DNA of 64,000 nucleotides from Vicinamibacteraceae bacterium (GCA_012270995.1 JAAXHG010000198.1:10101-74100), one strand, 5' to 3'. Shown: positions 1 through 9,189, counted from the stretch's first letter. A program made the numbers and translations. Notes: a model not told the origin generated them from the letters alone.

Positions 1-15
1 GGGGGGGGGGGGGGG
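1..15. other. G15 homopolymer at the window edge
   Basis: The first 15 bases are all G, followed directly by ordinary mixed sequence. A run like this at a sequence end is more typical of a sequencing or assembly artefact at a contig terminus than of biology. Positions 16-126 hold nothing I can support apart from the possible upstream extension of the first gene. Confidence 0.6.
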
Positions 16-126
16 AGCCTGCGGCTTCGCCCGGCTGCCGTTCGCCGTCCCGAATCGTCGACTGTGCGGCGGCTGCTCGTCGAAGTGAGAAAGCTCGAGA
101 CCGATCCGGCGGAGCGGAGCGGCCGC

Positions 127-3100
127 GTGGAGGCGCCGGCAGCCCGTGGCACGGCGCGGCCCGCCGCGAGCGGCGGGCGTTGGGCCGCGTTGCCCTTGGC
201 GCTGGTCGCGGCGTTCGCCGTCGCCGGCCCCTGGGCCCCGGCCGCCGCGCAGGAACCGACCGCCGTCCCGTGCGACAAGACGACGGCCACGGACATCTGG
301 TGCGCGAAGCTCACGTCCAACACGATGAGCAACCCCGGATACGACGGCGACGTCGGCTACCGGCAAGGCGTTGCAGGCAGTCTGACCTCGACCACGTTCA
401 CGTACGACGGGAGCACGTATACCGTCACCGGGCTGTTCGACCGGTGCACACGGGTCGCTGGGTGTACTGGAATCGGCGACGACGGCATTGCCTCGACGTC
501 CACGGTCTTCACCCTCTCGAGCTCGAGCCCGGAGATGAGTACGCTCTCCGACTTGACTCTTCGCGGAACCGGAACAGGCAGCGCAGGCTCGGGCAATCTC
601 AGGGATCGCATCGAACAGCTGTTCGGCGGCCAGGACGAGGACAACAGCGATACCCACAAGGCGACGTGGGCCCCGGTGAGCTACTCAAGCGGGGTGTATG
701 GCTACCACGCGATCGCCCGCATCTACGACGAGGCCACGACCAAGCCCAAGTTCGCTGACACGATCGCCGACCAGACCTGGGTCGTCGACAGCCAAATCAC
801 CCCCCTGACGCTGCCGGCGGCCACGCAGGGCGCCGGCGACGTCGAATACAGCGGCGCTCCCGACCTTCCCGCGGGGCTCTCCTTCGATGCCGACACCCGG
901 AAGGTGACGGGCATGCCGACAGAAACCCAGACGGCGACCGAGTACACCTACACGGCGACCGACGTGCTGGGCCTGACCGACGAGCTGACGTTCAGCATCA
1001 CGATCACGGCGACGGCGGCGACGGTTCCCGAGGCGCCGACCGGGCTGACGGCGACCGTCGGCAACACCGAGGTCACGTTGTCGTGGACCGCGGGCGGCGA
1101 CGGCGGCAGCGCGATCACGAAGCACCAGTACCGGCAGAAGGCGGGCAGCGGCAGTTACGGCGACTGGACCGACATCCCCAACAGCGCCCCCGGCGAGGGC
1201 AACGCCACCGGCTTCACGGTGACCGGCCTGGCCAACGGCACGGCGTACGCCTTCAAGGTGCGGGCGGTCAACAACGAGGGCGACGGCGCCGAGTCGGCCG
1301 AAGTCACCGCGACGCCGGCGACGGTTCCCGAGGCGCCGACCGGGCTGACGGCGACCGTCGGCAACACCGAGGTCACGTTGTCGTGGACCGCGGGCGGCGA
1401 CGGCGGCAGCGCGATCACGAAGCACCAGTACCGGCAGAAGGCGGGCAGCGGCAGTTACGGCGACTGGACCGACATCCCCAACAGCGCCCCCGGCGAGGGC
1501 AACGCCACCGGCTTCACGGTGACCGGCCTGGCCAACGGCACGGCGTACACCTTCCAGGTGCTGGCGGTCAACAACGAGGGCGACGGCGCCGAGTCGGCCG
1601 AAGTCACCGCGACGCCGGCGACGGTTCCCGAGGCGCCGACCGGGCTGACGGCGCTCGCCGGCAACACCGAGGTCACGTTGTCGTGGACCGCGGGCGGCGA
1701 CGGCGGCAGCGCGATCACGAAGCACCAGTACCGGCAGAAGGCGGGCAGCGGCAGTTACGGCGACTGGACCGACATCCCCAACAGCGCCCCCGGCGAGGGC
1801 AACGCCACCGGCTTCACGGTGGCCGGCCTGGCCAACGGCACGGCGTACACCTTCAAGGTGCGGGCGGTCAACAACGAGGGCGACGGCGCCGAGTCGGCCG
1901 AAGTCACCGCGACGCCGGCGCCCACGAACAGTCCGCCGGCGTTCGACGAGCTGAGTCCGACGCGCGAGGTGAAGGAGAACACGGTTGCGGACTTCGGCGC
2001 CGAGGTCTCGGCCAACGACCCGGAGGACGACACGCTGACGTACACGCTGGAGGGGGGCAACGGGACGTTGTTCGGCGTCGCGCCGTCGAGCGGCCAGTTG
2101 TCGACGAAGCAGGCTCTGAACCACGAGGAGGCGTCCAGCTACACGGTGACGGTGGGGGTAAGCGACCGCAAGGACGAGAACGGCGCCTCCGACACCGTGG
2201 TGGACGCGACGGTCGAGGTGACGATCACGGTGAGTGACGTGAACGAGATTGCGGCGTTCGACGAGGCGAATCCGACGCGCGAGGTGGCGGAGAACGCTAC
2301 TTCAGACTTCGGGGATCCGGTGACGGCCACGGATCCCGACGAGGACGACCAGGACTCGCTGACGTACTCGTTGTCTACCGGCGGGGACAACGAGCCGTTC
2401 GGGATCGACTCGGTCACGGGCCAGTTGTCGACGAGGAAGGCTCTGAACCATGAGGCACAAGAACGCTACACGGTGACGGTGCGGGTGAGCGACGGCAGGG
2501 ACGCTAACGGGGACCCCGAGGACCCCCCCGTGGTGGACGCGGCGGTCGACGTGACCGTCACGGTGACGGACGTGGACGAGGCGCCGGCCGCGCCGGCCGC
2601 GCCGACGGTGGGGACCGCCTCGACGACGAGTCTCGAGGTGAGCTGGTCGGCGCCGTCGAACACAGGTCCCGCGATCGACGACTACGACGTTCAGTACAAG
2701 AAGTCGTCCGTGTCGGACTGGACGGAGTGGCAGCCTTCGGCCGCGGACAGCACGGACACGGAGACGACGATCACGGAACTCGACCAGGACACGGCCTACG
2801 ACGTCCAGGTGCGTGCGGAGAACCCCGAGTCGGAGGGCCAGTGGTCGGATTCGGGCACGGGCAGAACGGCGGCGCCGGACAACCAGCCGCCGACGTTCCC
2901 GAACCCGAGCTACGAGTTGAGCGTGCCGGAGAACACGAAAGGCGAGATCGGGGATCCGGTGACGGCCACCGACCCCGAGGGCGCCACGCTCACGTACTCG
3001 CTCTCCGGCGCGGACGCCGGGTCATTCGCCATTGATTCGGGAACAGCGCAGCTCTCCGTGCCGGCGACGACGGACCTGAACTTCGAGAGGCAGGTGCAGT

Positions 3101-5319
3101 ACGCGTTCAACGTGGTGGCCACGGACCCCGGCCGCCTGACGGCGACGCTGCCGGTGGCGATCACGTTGACGGACGTGAACGAGGCGCCCGAGACGCCGTC
3201 GGCGCCGGTGGTGACGACGCTGTCGTCGAACGGGCTGCGGGCGGACTGGACGGCGCCCGTGAACGCCGGTCCGCCGATCAGCCGTTACGACGTGCGGTAC
3301 CGGCCGGCGGGCGCGTCGATTGACGGGACGTGGACTTCCCACCCGCACGGCGTCGCCGCGACGACTGCCTTGATCGTCGATCTGGCGGCGGGCACGTCCT
3401 ACGACGTGCAGGTCCGGGCGGTCAACCCCGAGGGAGCGAGCGGCTGGTCGGTTTCGGGCACGGGGACGACCGCGTCGTCGCCCGGCGGGGGCGGTCCTCC
3501 CCCTCCCCCCGTGGATCAGCAGCCGTTCTTCCTGCCCGGCGTGTCGATCGACGATCTGTCGCTGGTGGTGGGAAGCGGCGTGCGCGTGGAACTGCCCGCG
3601 GCTTCGGGCGGCGACCCGCCCCTGCAATACCGCGTGACGCCCCGGCCGCCCGACGGCATGGGCTTCGATCCCGAGACCAGAGTGCTTTCGGGGGCCCCGA
3701 CGCGGGCAAGCGCCGCGCTGACCTACACCTACACGGCGACCGACGACGACGGGGACGCCGCGAGCCTGCGCTTTGTGATCCAGGTGTCCGCCGGCGATCA
3801 GTTCCCGAGCTTCGGCGGGGCGTCCGTCCCGAGTCAGACGTTCACGGTCGGCGTCACGGCGCGTCAGGAGTTGCCGGCGGCCTTCGGCGGCAACGGCGAG
3901 CTCCACTACAGCCTGTCGCCGGCCCTGCCTTCGGGGTTGGGCTTCGACGCGGGTTCGCGCGTGCTGTGGGGGACGCCGGTGGCGGCGGACGATCCGGCGA
4001 CCTACACGTACCGGGCGACCGACAGCGACGCGGAGGACCCGGACAGCGACGAACTGCGATTCACGATCGCCGTGGCGACCGCGCCGCCGCCGCCGGGTCA
4101 GTCCGACGTGACGGCCTCGCCGGCGGGCGAGGAGAGCGTGGCGCTGATTCTCGGCCCGGGCTGGGCGGGCCTGCCTCGAAACGAGATCGACGTGGAGGTT
4201 CGAGGTCCGAAGCACGGCTGGACGCCGTGGCCCCCGCGGCGGTCGGAGGCCCGCGCGACGGGTTCCGGGGCGGCGGACGCCGCGGCGGCCGCCGCCGCGC
4301 GCGGCATCCTGGTCGAGGGTCTCGACCCGGATTCGCCGTACACGTTCCGGCTGCGGACCGAGACGTCCGAAGGCGAAGTCGCGTACTCCGAGGAGCAAAG
4401 CGCCACGACGGGCTGGTTCGGCGGTCCGTGCCGCCGGGGCGCGGGTTTCCTGTGCCTTCGGGACGGTCGTTTCGAGGTCCAGGCGCACTGGACGAATCCG
4501 GACCGCGAGGCGGACTTCGGCGTCGGGACGGCGGCGCCGCTGTCGATCTCGGACGAGTCGGGGATGTTCTGGTTCTTCAACGCGGACAACATCGAGCTGG
4601 TGACGAAGGTGCTGGACGGCCGGTCGATCAACGATCACTTCTGGGTGTTCTTCGGGGCGCTGTCGGACGTGGAGTACTGGGTGACGGTGAACGACACACA
4701 GGCGGGGGAGGCGCGGACGTACCACAACCGTCCGAAGGAGGTCTGCGGCCAGAACGACACCTCGGCCTTCTTGCGGCCGCTCGAGTCGTCGGCCTCGGCT
4801 TCGCCGGCATCGGCCGCTGCGCCTTCGGGCCGCGGGAGCGGCTGGGAACGGATCTGGGGCCGCGAGCCCGGCGTGCTGGGCGTGGATCTGCTGCCGATGA
4901 ACGCGGCCTCGTTCGCGGTCGGGGAACCCGCGGCCGCCGCGCCCGAACAGGAGAGCGGCGTCTGCGAGCCGTCGGCGGAGCGTCTCTGCCTGCTGGAGGA
5001 CCGGTTCGCGGTCGAGGTCGACCTGATCGACCCGAACGTCGAGGATCCCGCGGAGCGCGAGCGGGCCGCCCGAGTGCTGCCCACGCTGACGACGCGAGAG
5101 ACCGGCTTCTTCTGGTTCTTCAACGACGTGAACGTCGAACTGGCGGTCAAGATGCTGGACGGCCGGGCGATCAACGAGCGCTTCTGGTTGCTCTACGGCG
5201 GCCTCTCGGACGTCGAGTACGCGATTACCGTGACCGACACCTGGACCGGACTCGACCGCACCTACCGCAACGAGGCGGGCAGCATCTGCGGCGAGATCGA
5301 CACCGGGGCGTTCCAGTAG
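127..5319 (+). CDS. Giant secreted FN3/cadherin/Ig-like protein with two C-terminal WFFN domains
   Basis: This is a secreted multidomain adhesin-like protein of about 1730 residues. An N-terminal arginine-rich stretch and a hydrophobic segment ending APAAAQ form a signal peptide. Domains in order by nucleotide are: He_PIG-type Ig (about 797-1015), three near-identical FN3 units (1021-1920), two cadherin-like domains (about 1930-2570), FN3 (about 2580-2875), cadherin-like (about 2880-3180), FN3 (about 3184-3480), a Gly/Pro linker, two He_PIG domains (about 3535-4080), a degenerate FN3, then two copies of a C-terminal domain (about 4429-4770 and 4960-5316) marked by FWFFN, K(V/M)LDGR and VEY. 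I chose GTG 127 because GGAG lies 7 nt upstream and the signal peptide then sits near the N-terminus. An in-frame GTG at 64 is possible. Its role is probably surface adhesion or matrix formation, which is inferred from domain content only. Confidence 0.85.
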   Translation: MEAPAARGTARPAASGGRWAALPLALVAAFAVAGPWAPAAAQEPTAVPCDKTTATDIWCAKLTSNTMSNPGYDGDVGYRQGVAGSLTSTTFTYDGSTYTVTGLFDRCTRVAGCTGIGDDGIASTSTVFTLSSSSPEMSTLSDLTLRGTGTGSAGSGNLRDRIEQLFGGQDEDNSDTHKATWAPVSYSSGVYGYHAIARIYDEATTKPKFADTIADQTWVVDSQITPLTLPAATQGAGDVEYSGAPDLPAGLSFDADTRKVTGMPTETQTATEYTYTATDVLGLTDELTFSITITATAATVPEAPTGLTATVGNTEVTLSWTAGGDGGSAITKHQYRQKAGSGSYGDWTDIPNSAPGEGNATGFTVTGLANGTAYAFKVRAVNNEGDGAESAEVTATPATVPEAPTGLTATVGNTEVTLSWTAGGDGGSAITKHQYRQKAGSGSYGDWTDIPNSAPGEGNATGFTVTGLANGTAYTFQVLAVNNEGDGAESAEVTATPATVPEAPTGLTALAGNTEVTLSWTAGGDGGSAITKHQYRQKAGSGSYGDWTDIPNSAPGEGNATGFTVAGLANGTAYTFKVRAVNNEGDGAESAEVTATPAPTNSPPAFDELSPTREVKENTVADFGAEVSANDPEDDTLTYTLEGGNGTLFGVAPSSGQLSTKQALNHEEASSYTVTVGVSDRKDENGASDTVVDATVEVTITVSDVNEIAAFDEANPTREVAENATSDFGDPVTATDPDEDDQDSLTYSLSTGGDNEPFGIDSVTGQLSTRKALNHEAQERYTVTVRVSDGRDANGDPEDPPVVDAAVDVTVTVTDVDEAPAAPAAPTVGTASTTSLEVSWSAPSNTGPAIDDYDVQYKKSSVSDWTEWQPSAADSTDTETTITELDQDTAYDVQVRAENPESEGQWSDSGTGRTAAPDNQPPTFPNPSYELSVPENTKGEIGDPVTATDPEGATLTYSLSGADAGSFAIDSGTAQLSVPATTDLNFERQVQYAFNVVATDPGRLTATLPVAITLTDVNEAPETPSAPVVTTLSSNGLRADWTAPVNAGPPISRYDVRYRPAGASIDGTWTSHPHGVAATTALIVDLAAGTSYDVQVRAVNPEGASGWSVSGTGTTASSPGGGGPPPPPVDQQPFFLPGVSIDDLSLVVGSGVRVELPAASGGDPPLQYRVTPRPPDGMGFDPETRVLSGAPTRASAALTYTYTATDDDGDAASLRFVIQVSAGDQFPSFGGASVPSQTFTVGVTARQELPAAFGGNGELHYSLSPALPSGLGFDAGSRVLWGTPVAADDPATYTYRATDSDAEDPDSDELRFTIAVATAPPPPGQSDVTASPAGEESVALILGPGWAGLPRNEIDVEVRGPKHGWTPWPPRRSEARATGSGAADAAAAAAARGILVEGLDPDSPYTFRLRTETSEGEVAYSEEQSATTGWFGGPCRRGAGFLCLRDGRFEVQAHWTNPDREADFGVGTAAPLSISDESGMFWFFNADNIELVTKVLDGRSINDHFWVFFGALSDVEYWVTVNDTQAGEARTYHNRPKEVCGQNDTSAFLRPLESSASASPASAAAPSGRGSGWERIWGREPGVLGVDLLPMNAASFAVGEPAAAAPEQESGVCEPSAERLCLLEDRFAVEVDLIDPNVEDPAERERAARVLPTLTTRETGFFWFFNDVNVELAVKMLDGRAINERFWLLYGGLSDVEYAITVTDTWTGLDRTYRNEAGSICGEIDTGAFQ
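1021..1920 (+). repeat. Three 300-bp tandem repeats encoding FN3 domains
   Basis: The units are 1021-1320, 1321-1620 and 1621-1920, each starting ACGGTTCCCGAGG. By eye, units 1 and 2 differ at about three positions and units 1 and 3 at about five. Each unit encodes one 100-residue FN3 domain, so unit gain or loss keeps the reading frame. The near-identity at DNA level suggests recent expansion or gene conversion. Confidence 0.95.
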
Positions 5320-5336
5320 GCGGGGCGGCTCGGGAC

Positions 5337-5384
5337 GCCGCCGCGCATGTCGCCGCCGTCGGCCTGCTGTCGCGGTTGCTCGGC
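5337..5384 (+). pseudogene. Remnant of CCDC90/DUF1640-like small membrane protein gene (3' end)
   Basis: The short stretch reads HVAAVGLLSRLLG followed by TGA. This matches the last residues of the intact small membrane protein at 9190-9468, which ends VAAVGLLLRLFG. Just as in the intact copy, the sequence that follows leads into a PD-(D/E)XK-like gene on the minus strand. It is a 3'-end fragment only, with no start. Confidence 0.6.
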
Positions 5385-5413
5385 TGACGACGCCAGGGAC
5401 GCCGGCGTCGTCG

Positions 5414-5977
5414 TCAGAAGACGCGCGGCTCGAAGTCCGGCGCGTTGAGGACGCTGGCGCTGTTCCCGGTGGCGCGGATCACGAACAGGCCCTGGCGTTC
5501 GGCGTGCTTCGCGACCGACGCGTCGGTTCGCAGGTACGCCAGCGCGCCGTAGACTGGACGGCCCTCGGACCACGGAAACCAGTCGGCCAGACGGCCCAGC
5601 TTGTCGAGGAACCGCTTGACGTCCCTGGGCCGCAGCGTCGTCTTCACTTCGACCACGACGATCTCCGCGCCGTTCCTGGCAACGATGTCGAGCTCGCAAT
5701 GTTCGCCGTTGCGAACCGCGTTCAGGCGCTGCGCCGTCTCGGTTACGTCGATGTCTCGCTGCCTCAACAGGGGAACGAGGTCTCCCTCCACCAGACTCTC
5801 GACCAACCTGCCCCACTGCGTCGTGAACAGATCCTCCGCCTTCTTGAGGCGACGGTCCGTCTCCTTCATCTCCCGAGCGGTTTCTTCTTGCCGCAGGGCG
5901 ACTCTCTCCAGAATGGCCCAGATCTTCTCAAAGGTCGGCGCGGTCTCGCCCGCGCCGGGTCCGTTCGTGCTCGTCAT
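5414..5977 (-). CDS. PD-(D/E)XK nuclease-like coiled-coil protein, copy 1 (one heptad)
   Basis: This 187-residue protein has an N-terminal coiled coil containing a single MKETDRR heptad. A restriction-endonuclease-like fold follows, with ELDIVARNG and VVVEVKTT giving the D...ExK active-site arrangement. It resembles DUF3782-type proteins, whose function is not known. It is the shortest of four paralogues here (see 9511, 10466 and 11682), which differ mainly in heptad number. The start is the ATG at 5977, with AAGGAG 5 nt upstream, matching the MTSTN start of the other copies. It lies 170 nt downstream of the LRR gene on the same strand. Confidence 0.8.
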   Translation of the reverse strand: MTSTNGPGAGETAPTFEKIWAILERVALRQEETAREMKETDRRLKKAEDLFTTQWGRLVESLVEGDLVPLLRQRDIDVTETAQRLNAVRNGEHCELDIVARNGAEIVVVEVKTTLRPRDVKRFLDKLGRLADWFPWSEGRPVYGALAYLRTDASVAKHAERQGLFVIRATGNSASVLNAPDFEPRVF

Positions 5978-6147
5978 CAAAACTCCTTCCCGCCGAGGCC
6001 GCCCGAAAGAAGCGAAGAGTCCCGGTTGGCAAGGGACCGGGGTTCAGGCCGGAACAGCGCCCCGCGCTCGCTCCCGCAGGCCCGGATGCTACCGCACATC
6101 CGCCTGCCCGAATCCCATCGGCGGCGCCGCGGGAGACGGAAGACCGC
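5978..6147 (-). repeat. Conserved leader block of the nuclease-like gene, copy 1
   Basis: About 170 bp lie between the LRR stop codon and the nuclease-like start. The block recurs, with small differences, upstream of all four nuclease-like genes. It carries the Shine-Dalgarno sequence, and TAGCAT (minus strand, 6086-6091) is a possible -10 element. Confidence 0.6.
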
Positions 6148-8889
6148 CTACGGGCTGGCGGGCGTGGCGCTGGTCGACGCGACGCCGTTCCCGGCATTGC
6201 CCGCGGCCCGCAACTCCACCGTGTAGGTCGTGCCGTTCGTCAGGCCAGTCAACGTGTGGCGATGCTTCGACGAGCAGGGAGCCACCTCCCAGTCGCTGAA
6301 CGTCCCGGCGGCCGAACGCCAGCGCAGCTCGTACGCCACCGGCTTGACCGAGCCTGACGGGCCGCCCCAGGTCAACGCCAGTTCGCCGTCTCCCGGGGCC
6401 GCGCTGAGACTGCCCGGCGCTCCGAGCACGACCGAGGGCGTCTCCGAGATCAGCACGGTGACTCCCCGATCCCGCAGGGCGGTCACGTCGTTGGCGAGCG
6501 TCTGCGCATCCAGGGGATTCCGCCTGAGAAAGACGTGGTCTCCGTCGCCCAGGCCGGTGTTGTTCGTCAAGCCTCCGATGCTCGTGAGGCAGTTGCTGTC
6601 GAGCCAAAGCCATTCGAGCTTGGTGAATCCCGAGAACAGCGATACGTCCGTGATGGAGTTGGTCGAGAGCTTTAGCGTCGTGAGCTTGGTGAGCCTGGAG
6701 AGCGGCGTCACGTCCGTGATGTCGTTCGTCCGAAGATCCAGCCAACTCAGCTTCGTAAGGCCCGAGAGCGGCGATAAGTCCGTGATCGCGTTGCGGTCGA
6801 GAGTCAGGCTCGCGAGCTCGGTCAGTCCCGAAAGCGGCGATGCATCCGTGATCGCGTTGCCGCCAAGATGCAGCTTCGTCAGCTTCGTAAGGCCCGAGAC
6901 CGGCGTCACGTCCGTGATCGCGTTGCCGCCGAGCCCCAGCAGCGTGAGCTCGGTGAGGCTAGAGAGCGGCGTCACGTCCGTGATCACGTTTCCGCCGAGA
7001 CCCAGCCCCGTGAGCTCGGTGAGGCCAGAGACCGGCGTCACGTCCGTGATCGCGTTGCCGGAGAGGTCGAGCCACGTGAGCTTCGTGAGGCCCGATATGG
7101 GCGAGACGTCCGAGATCCCGTTTGAACCGAGCTCCAGCGAGCTCAGCTTGGTCAGACCCGAGAGCGGCGATACGTCCGTGATCGCGTTCCTCGAGAGATA
7201 CAACCACCTGAGCTCGGTAAGGCTCGATAGGGGCGTTACATCCGAGACCGCGTTGCTGTGGAGATGTAGTGAGCCTAGCTTCGTGAGGCCCGAGAGCGGC
7301 GTTGCGTCCGTCATCTTGTTGTCTGAGAGATTCAACGTCGTGACTTCGGTGAGACCCGAGAGCGGCGTTGCGTCCGTGATCGCGTTGCCATAAAGAGAAA
7401 GCCTCTTGAGCCTGGTGAGGGCGGAGAGCGGCGTCACGTCCGTGATCGTGTTGTTGCCAACATGCAACGTCGTGAGCTCGGTGAGGCCGGCTAACGGCGC
7501 CATGTCCGCGATCTCGTTGTTGTAGAGCAACAGTGACGTCAGCTTCGTAAGGTCGGAGAGTGGCGTCACGTCCGTAACCGCGTTGCTGAAGAGATGCAGC
7601 GTCGTGATCTCGGTGAGACCCGAGAGTGGCGACACGTCCGTAACTGCATTTCTGTCGAGCACCAAGTCGCCAAGCCCGGTCGCAAACTCCAGACCGGTCA
7701 GGTCCTTGATCTCGCATCCCCCACACCCGAAGCTGGCCATGTGTTCCATCTCGGCGCTCGTGATGGTCTCTCCCGCCTGCTTGCCCAACGCCTGTTCGAC
7801 GGCGGCTCGCAGGTTGGCGTCCGGTATCGTGACGTCGACGGGCAACGTCGCGGTCACCGTGAACGCGTCGGGGTCCGACGCGAGGCCGGAGGCGTCGGTC
7901 GCCGTCACCGTCACGTCGGCGGTGCCGGCCGCCGCAGCGGTCAGCGTCAGCAGTCCGTTCGCCAGGGTAGCGGCGACAACGGCCGGATCCGCGGATGAGG
8001 CGGAGTAGGTCATCTCGTCCTGCTCAGGATCGCTGAAATGGAGCGACAAGTCCACGGTCTCCGACCGCCCGCCGACGGTCAGGGTCATGTCGTCGATGGC
8101 GAGGGCGACGACCGGCGCCGTGTTGGCCGGCGTCACCATGATCGTCTGGCTCGTCGTGGTCGCGCCGAACGCGGCGCCGTTCTGCTCCATTTGCCACTGG
8201 AAGGCATGGTCGCCGGCGGTCGCCGGCGCCGTGATCGTGAGGGCGAACGAACGGTACGCCTTCGGGGGAATGCTCACGCCGTCGGGAACCGTCGCCTGGC
8301 TGACCCCCCAGAGATCGGATGGAGTGGTCCGCGAAACGAGCTTGTAGCCTCCGTCGCCGGTCCACGAAGCCGTGCCCGTGTTCTGCATGGTGACGCCGAC
8401 CTTCGCCGTCTCGCCGGCGGTCATCGACGCCGGCACGCTGCGGTAGGAGGCGAAGGCCGCGTCGTTCGGCGGCGGCGTCACCGTGATCGTCTTGTTCGGC
8501 GTCTTGCCGCCGAACCGGGCGCCGTCATGGACCATTTGCCACTGGAAGGCGTGTTCGCCGGCGGTCGACGGGGCGGTGATGGCGAAACTGAAGGTGTATG
8601 CCGCCTCGGGCTCGACGGCCACCGCGTCGTCGATCTCCACGCGGGAGAGGCCCCAGATCGTGTTGTCGCTCGGGTCTTCAGAGCCGAGTTCGAAGCCTTC
8701 GGCCCGAGTCCAGGTCGAGTCGCCGGCGTTGCGCATCAGGATGGTGACGGTCCGGGTCTCCCCGGTCGTCATCGTCTTGGGAACGCTTCCGAAGAACGAA
8801 ACGAACGCCGCGTCGTCGTCCGCGGCGGCGACTCCGGGGATCAGCGCCAGGAAGAAAAGGGCGCGGCGAACCGCGTAGCCATACTGCAT
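6148..8889 (-). CDS. Secreted NBR1-Ig / LRR (internalin-like) / FN3 protein
   Basis: This 913-residue secreted protein starts with a signal peptide (ending PGVAAA). Two NBR1-central-domain-like Ig modules follow, each with a TWT motif and a HAFQWQM motif. Next comes a cadherin/Big-like Ig domain (about residues 255-350), a short cap region with GCGGCE, then about 17 leucine-rich repeats of 22 residues with the pattern NAITDVTPLSGLT. The C-terminus is one FN3 domain. The repeat type resembles internalin/SDS22 LRRs, which usually bind proteins. The start ATG is at 8889, and GGAGG of its Shine-Dalgarno lies inside a 17-bp tandem repeat. It probably faces outside and may bind a host, neighbour or self-surface partner; the ligand is unknown. 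Fragments of this gene recur at 10328-10402, 11305-11656 and 12522-12568. Confidence 0.85.
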   Translation of the reverse strand: MQYGYAVRRALFFLALIPGVAAADDDAAFVSFFGSVPKTMTTGETRTVTILMRNAGDSTWTRAEGFELGSEDPSDNTIWGLSRVEIDDAVAVEPEAAYTFSFAITAPSTAGEHAFQWQMVHDGARFGGKTPNKTITVTPPPNDAAFASYRSVPASMTAGETAKVGVTMQNTGTASWTGDGGYKLVSRTTPSDLWGVSQATVPDGVSIPPKAYRSFALTITAPATAGDHAFQWQMEQNGAAFGATTTSQTIMVTPANTAPVVALAIDDMTLTVGGRSETVDLSLHFSDPEQDEMTYSASSADPAVVAATLANGLLTLTAAAAGTADVTVTATDASGLASDPDAFTVTATLPVDVTIPDANLRAAVEQALGKQAGETITSAEMEHMASFGCGGCEIKDLTGLEFATGLGDLVLDRNAVTDVSPLSGLTEITTLHLFSNAVTDVTPLSDLTKLTSLLLYNNEIADMAPLAGLTELTTLHVGNNTITDVTPLSALTRLKRLSLYGNAITDATPLSGLTEVTTLNLSDNKMTDATPLSGLTKLGSLHLHSNAVSDVTPLSSLTELRWLYLSRNAITDVSPLSGLTKLSSLELGSNGISDVSPISGLTKLTWLDLSGNAITDVTPVSGLTELTGLGLGGNVITDVTPLSSLTELTLLGLGGNAITDVTPVSGLTKLTKLHLGGNAITDASPLSGLTELASLTLDRNAITDLSPLSGLTKLSWLDLRTNDITDVTPLSRLTKLTTLKLSTNSITDVSLFSGFTKLEWLWLDSNCLTSIGGLTNNTGLGDGDHVFLRRNPLDAQTLANDVTALRDRGVTVLISETPSVVLGAPGSLSAAPGDGELALTWGGPSGSVKPVAYELRWRSAAGTFSDWEVAPCSSKHRHTLTGLTNGTTYTVELRAAGNAGNGVASTSATPASP

Positions 8890-8957
8890 TGTGGAGGGCC
8901 TCCGGTTGTGGAGGGCCTCCGGTTGTGGAGGGCCTCCGGTTGTGGAGGGCCTCCGGC
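8890..8957. repeat. 17-bp tandem repeat, four copies, carrying the LRR gene's ribosome-binding site
   Basis: The units at 8890, 8907, 8924 and 8941 each read TGTGGAGGGCCTCCGG plus one base. Every unit contains the inverted repeat GGAGG-G-CCTCC. On the minus strand each unit supplies GGAGG, and the copy next to the LRR start places it 9 nt before the ATG. Hairpin formation could hide the Shine-Dalgarno sequence. Confidence 0.9.
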
Positions 8958-9189
8958 GTGGACGGCGGCAAGTTTATCAGGCTGGTCAAGTCCGTCAACC
9001 CGGATCCGCAGCAGCGAAACGGGGAGCATCTGCTGCGACGACGCGGACACGGGGCGTCCGGCGAGCGCGGCGGCCCGGAACGACGTCCGACTCGGAGACG
9101 AGCGGCTTGAAGACCGGCGTGTCGAGGAGGCGTCGGGGAGACGTGACGCCGTATCCCGGCGGCGCGGAGTGCGCTACGCTAGCGGAGCA
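8958..9189. other. Divergent intergenic region between the LRR gene and the small membrane protein
   Basis: No coding sequence is supported here. TACGCT (9175-9180), 9 nt before the plus-strand start at 9190, resembles the -10-like hexamers seen before several other plus-strand genes in the window. I see no clear -35. Confidence 0.4.

Noticed and set aside
3022..4725. Long minus-strand open frame inside the giant adhesin gene
   Set aside because: It is Arg-rich, with no family-like sequence, and mirrors a well-supported plus-strand gene. Similar antisense frames at 19044-21437 and 39138-41717, and the part of 34248-37859 beyond 35456, were left out for the same reason.
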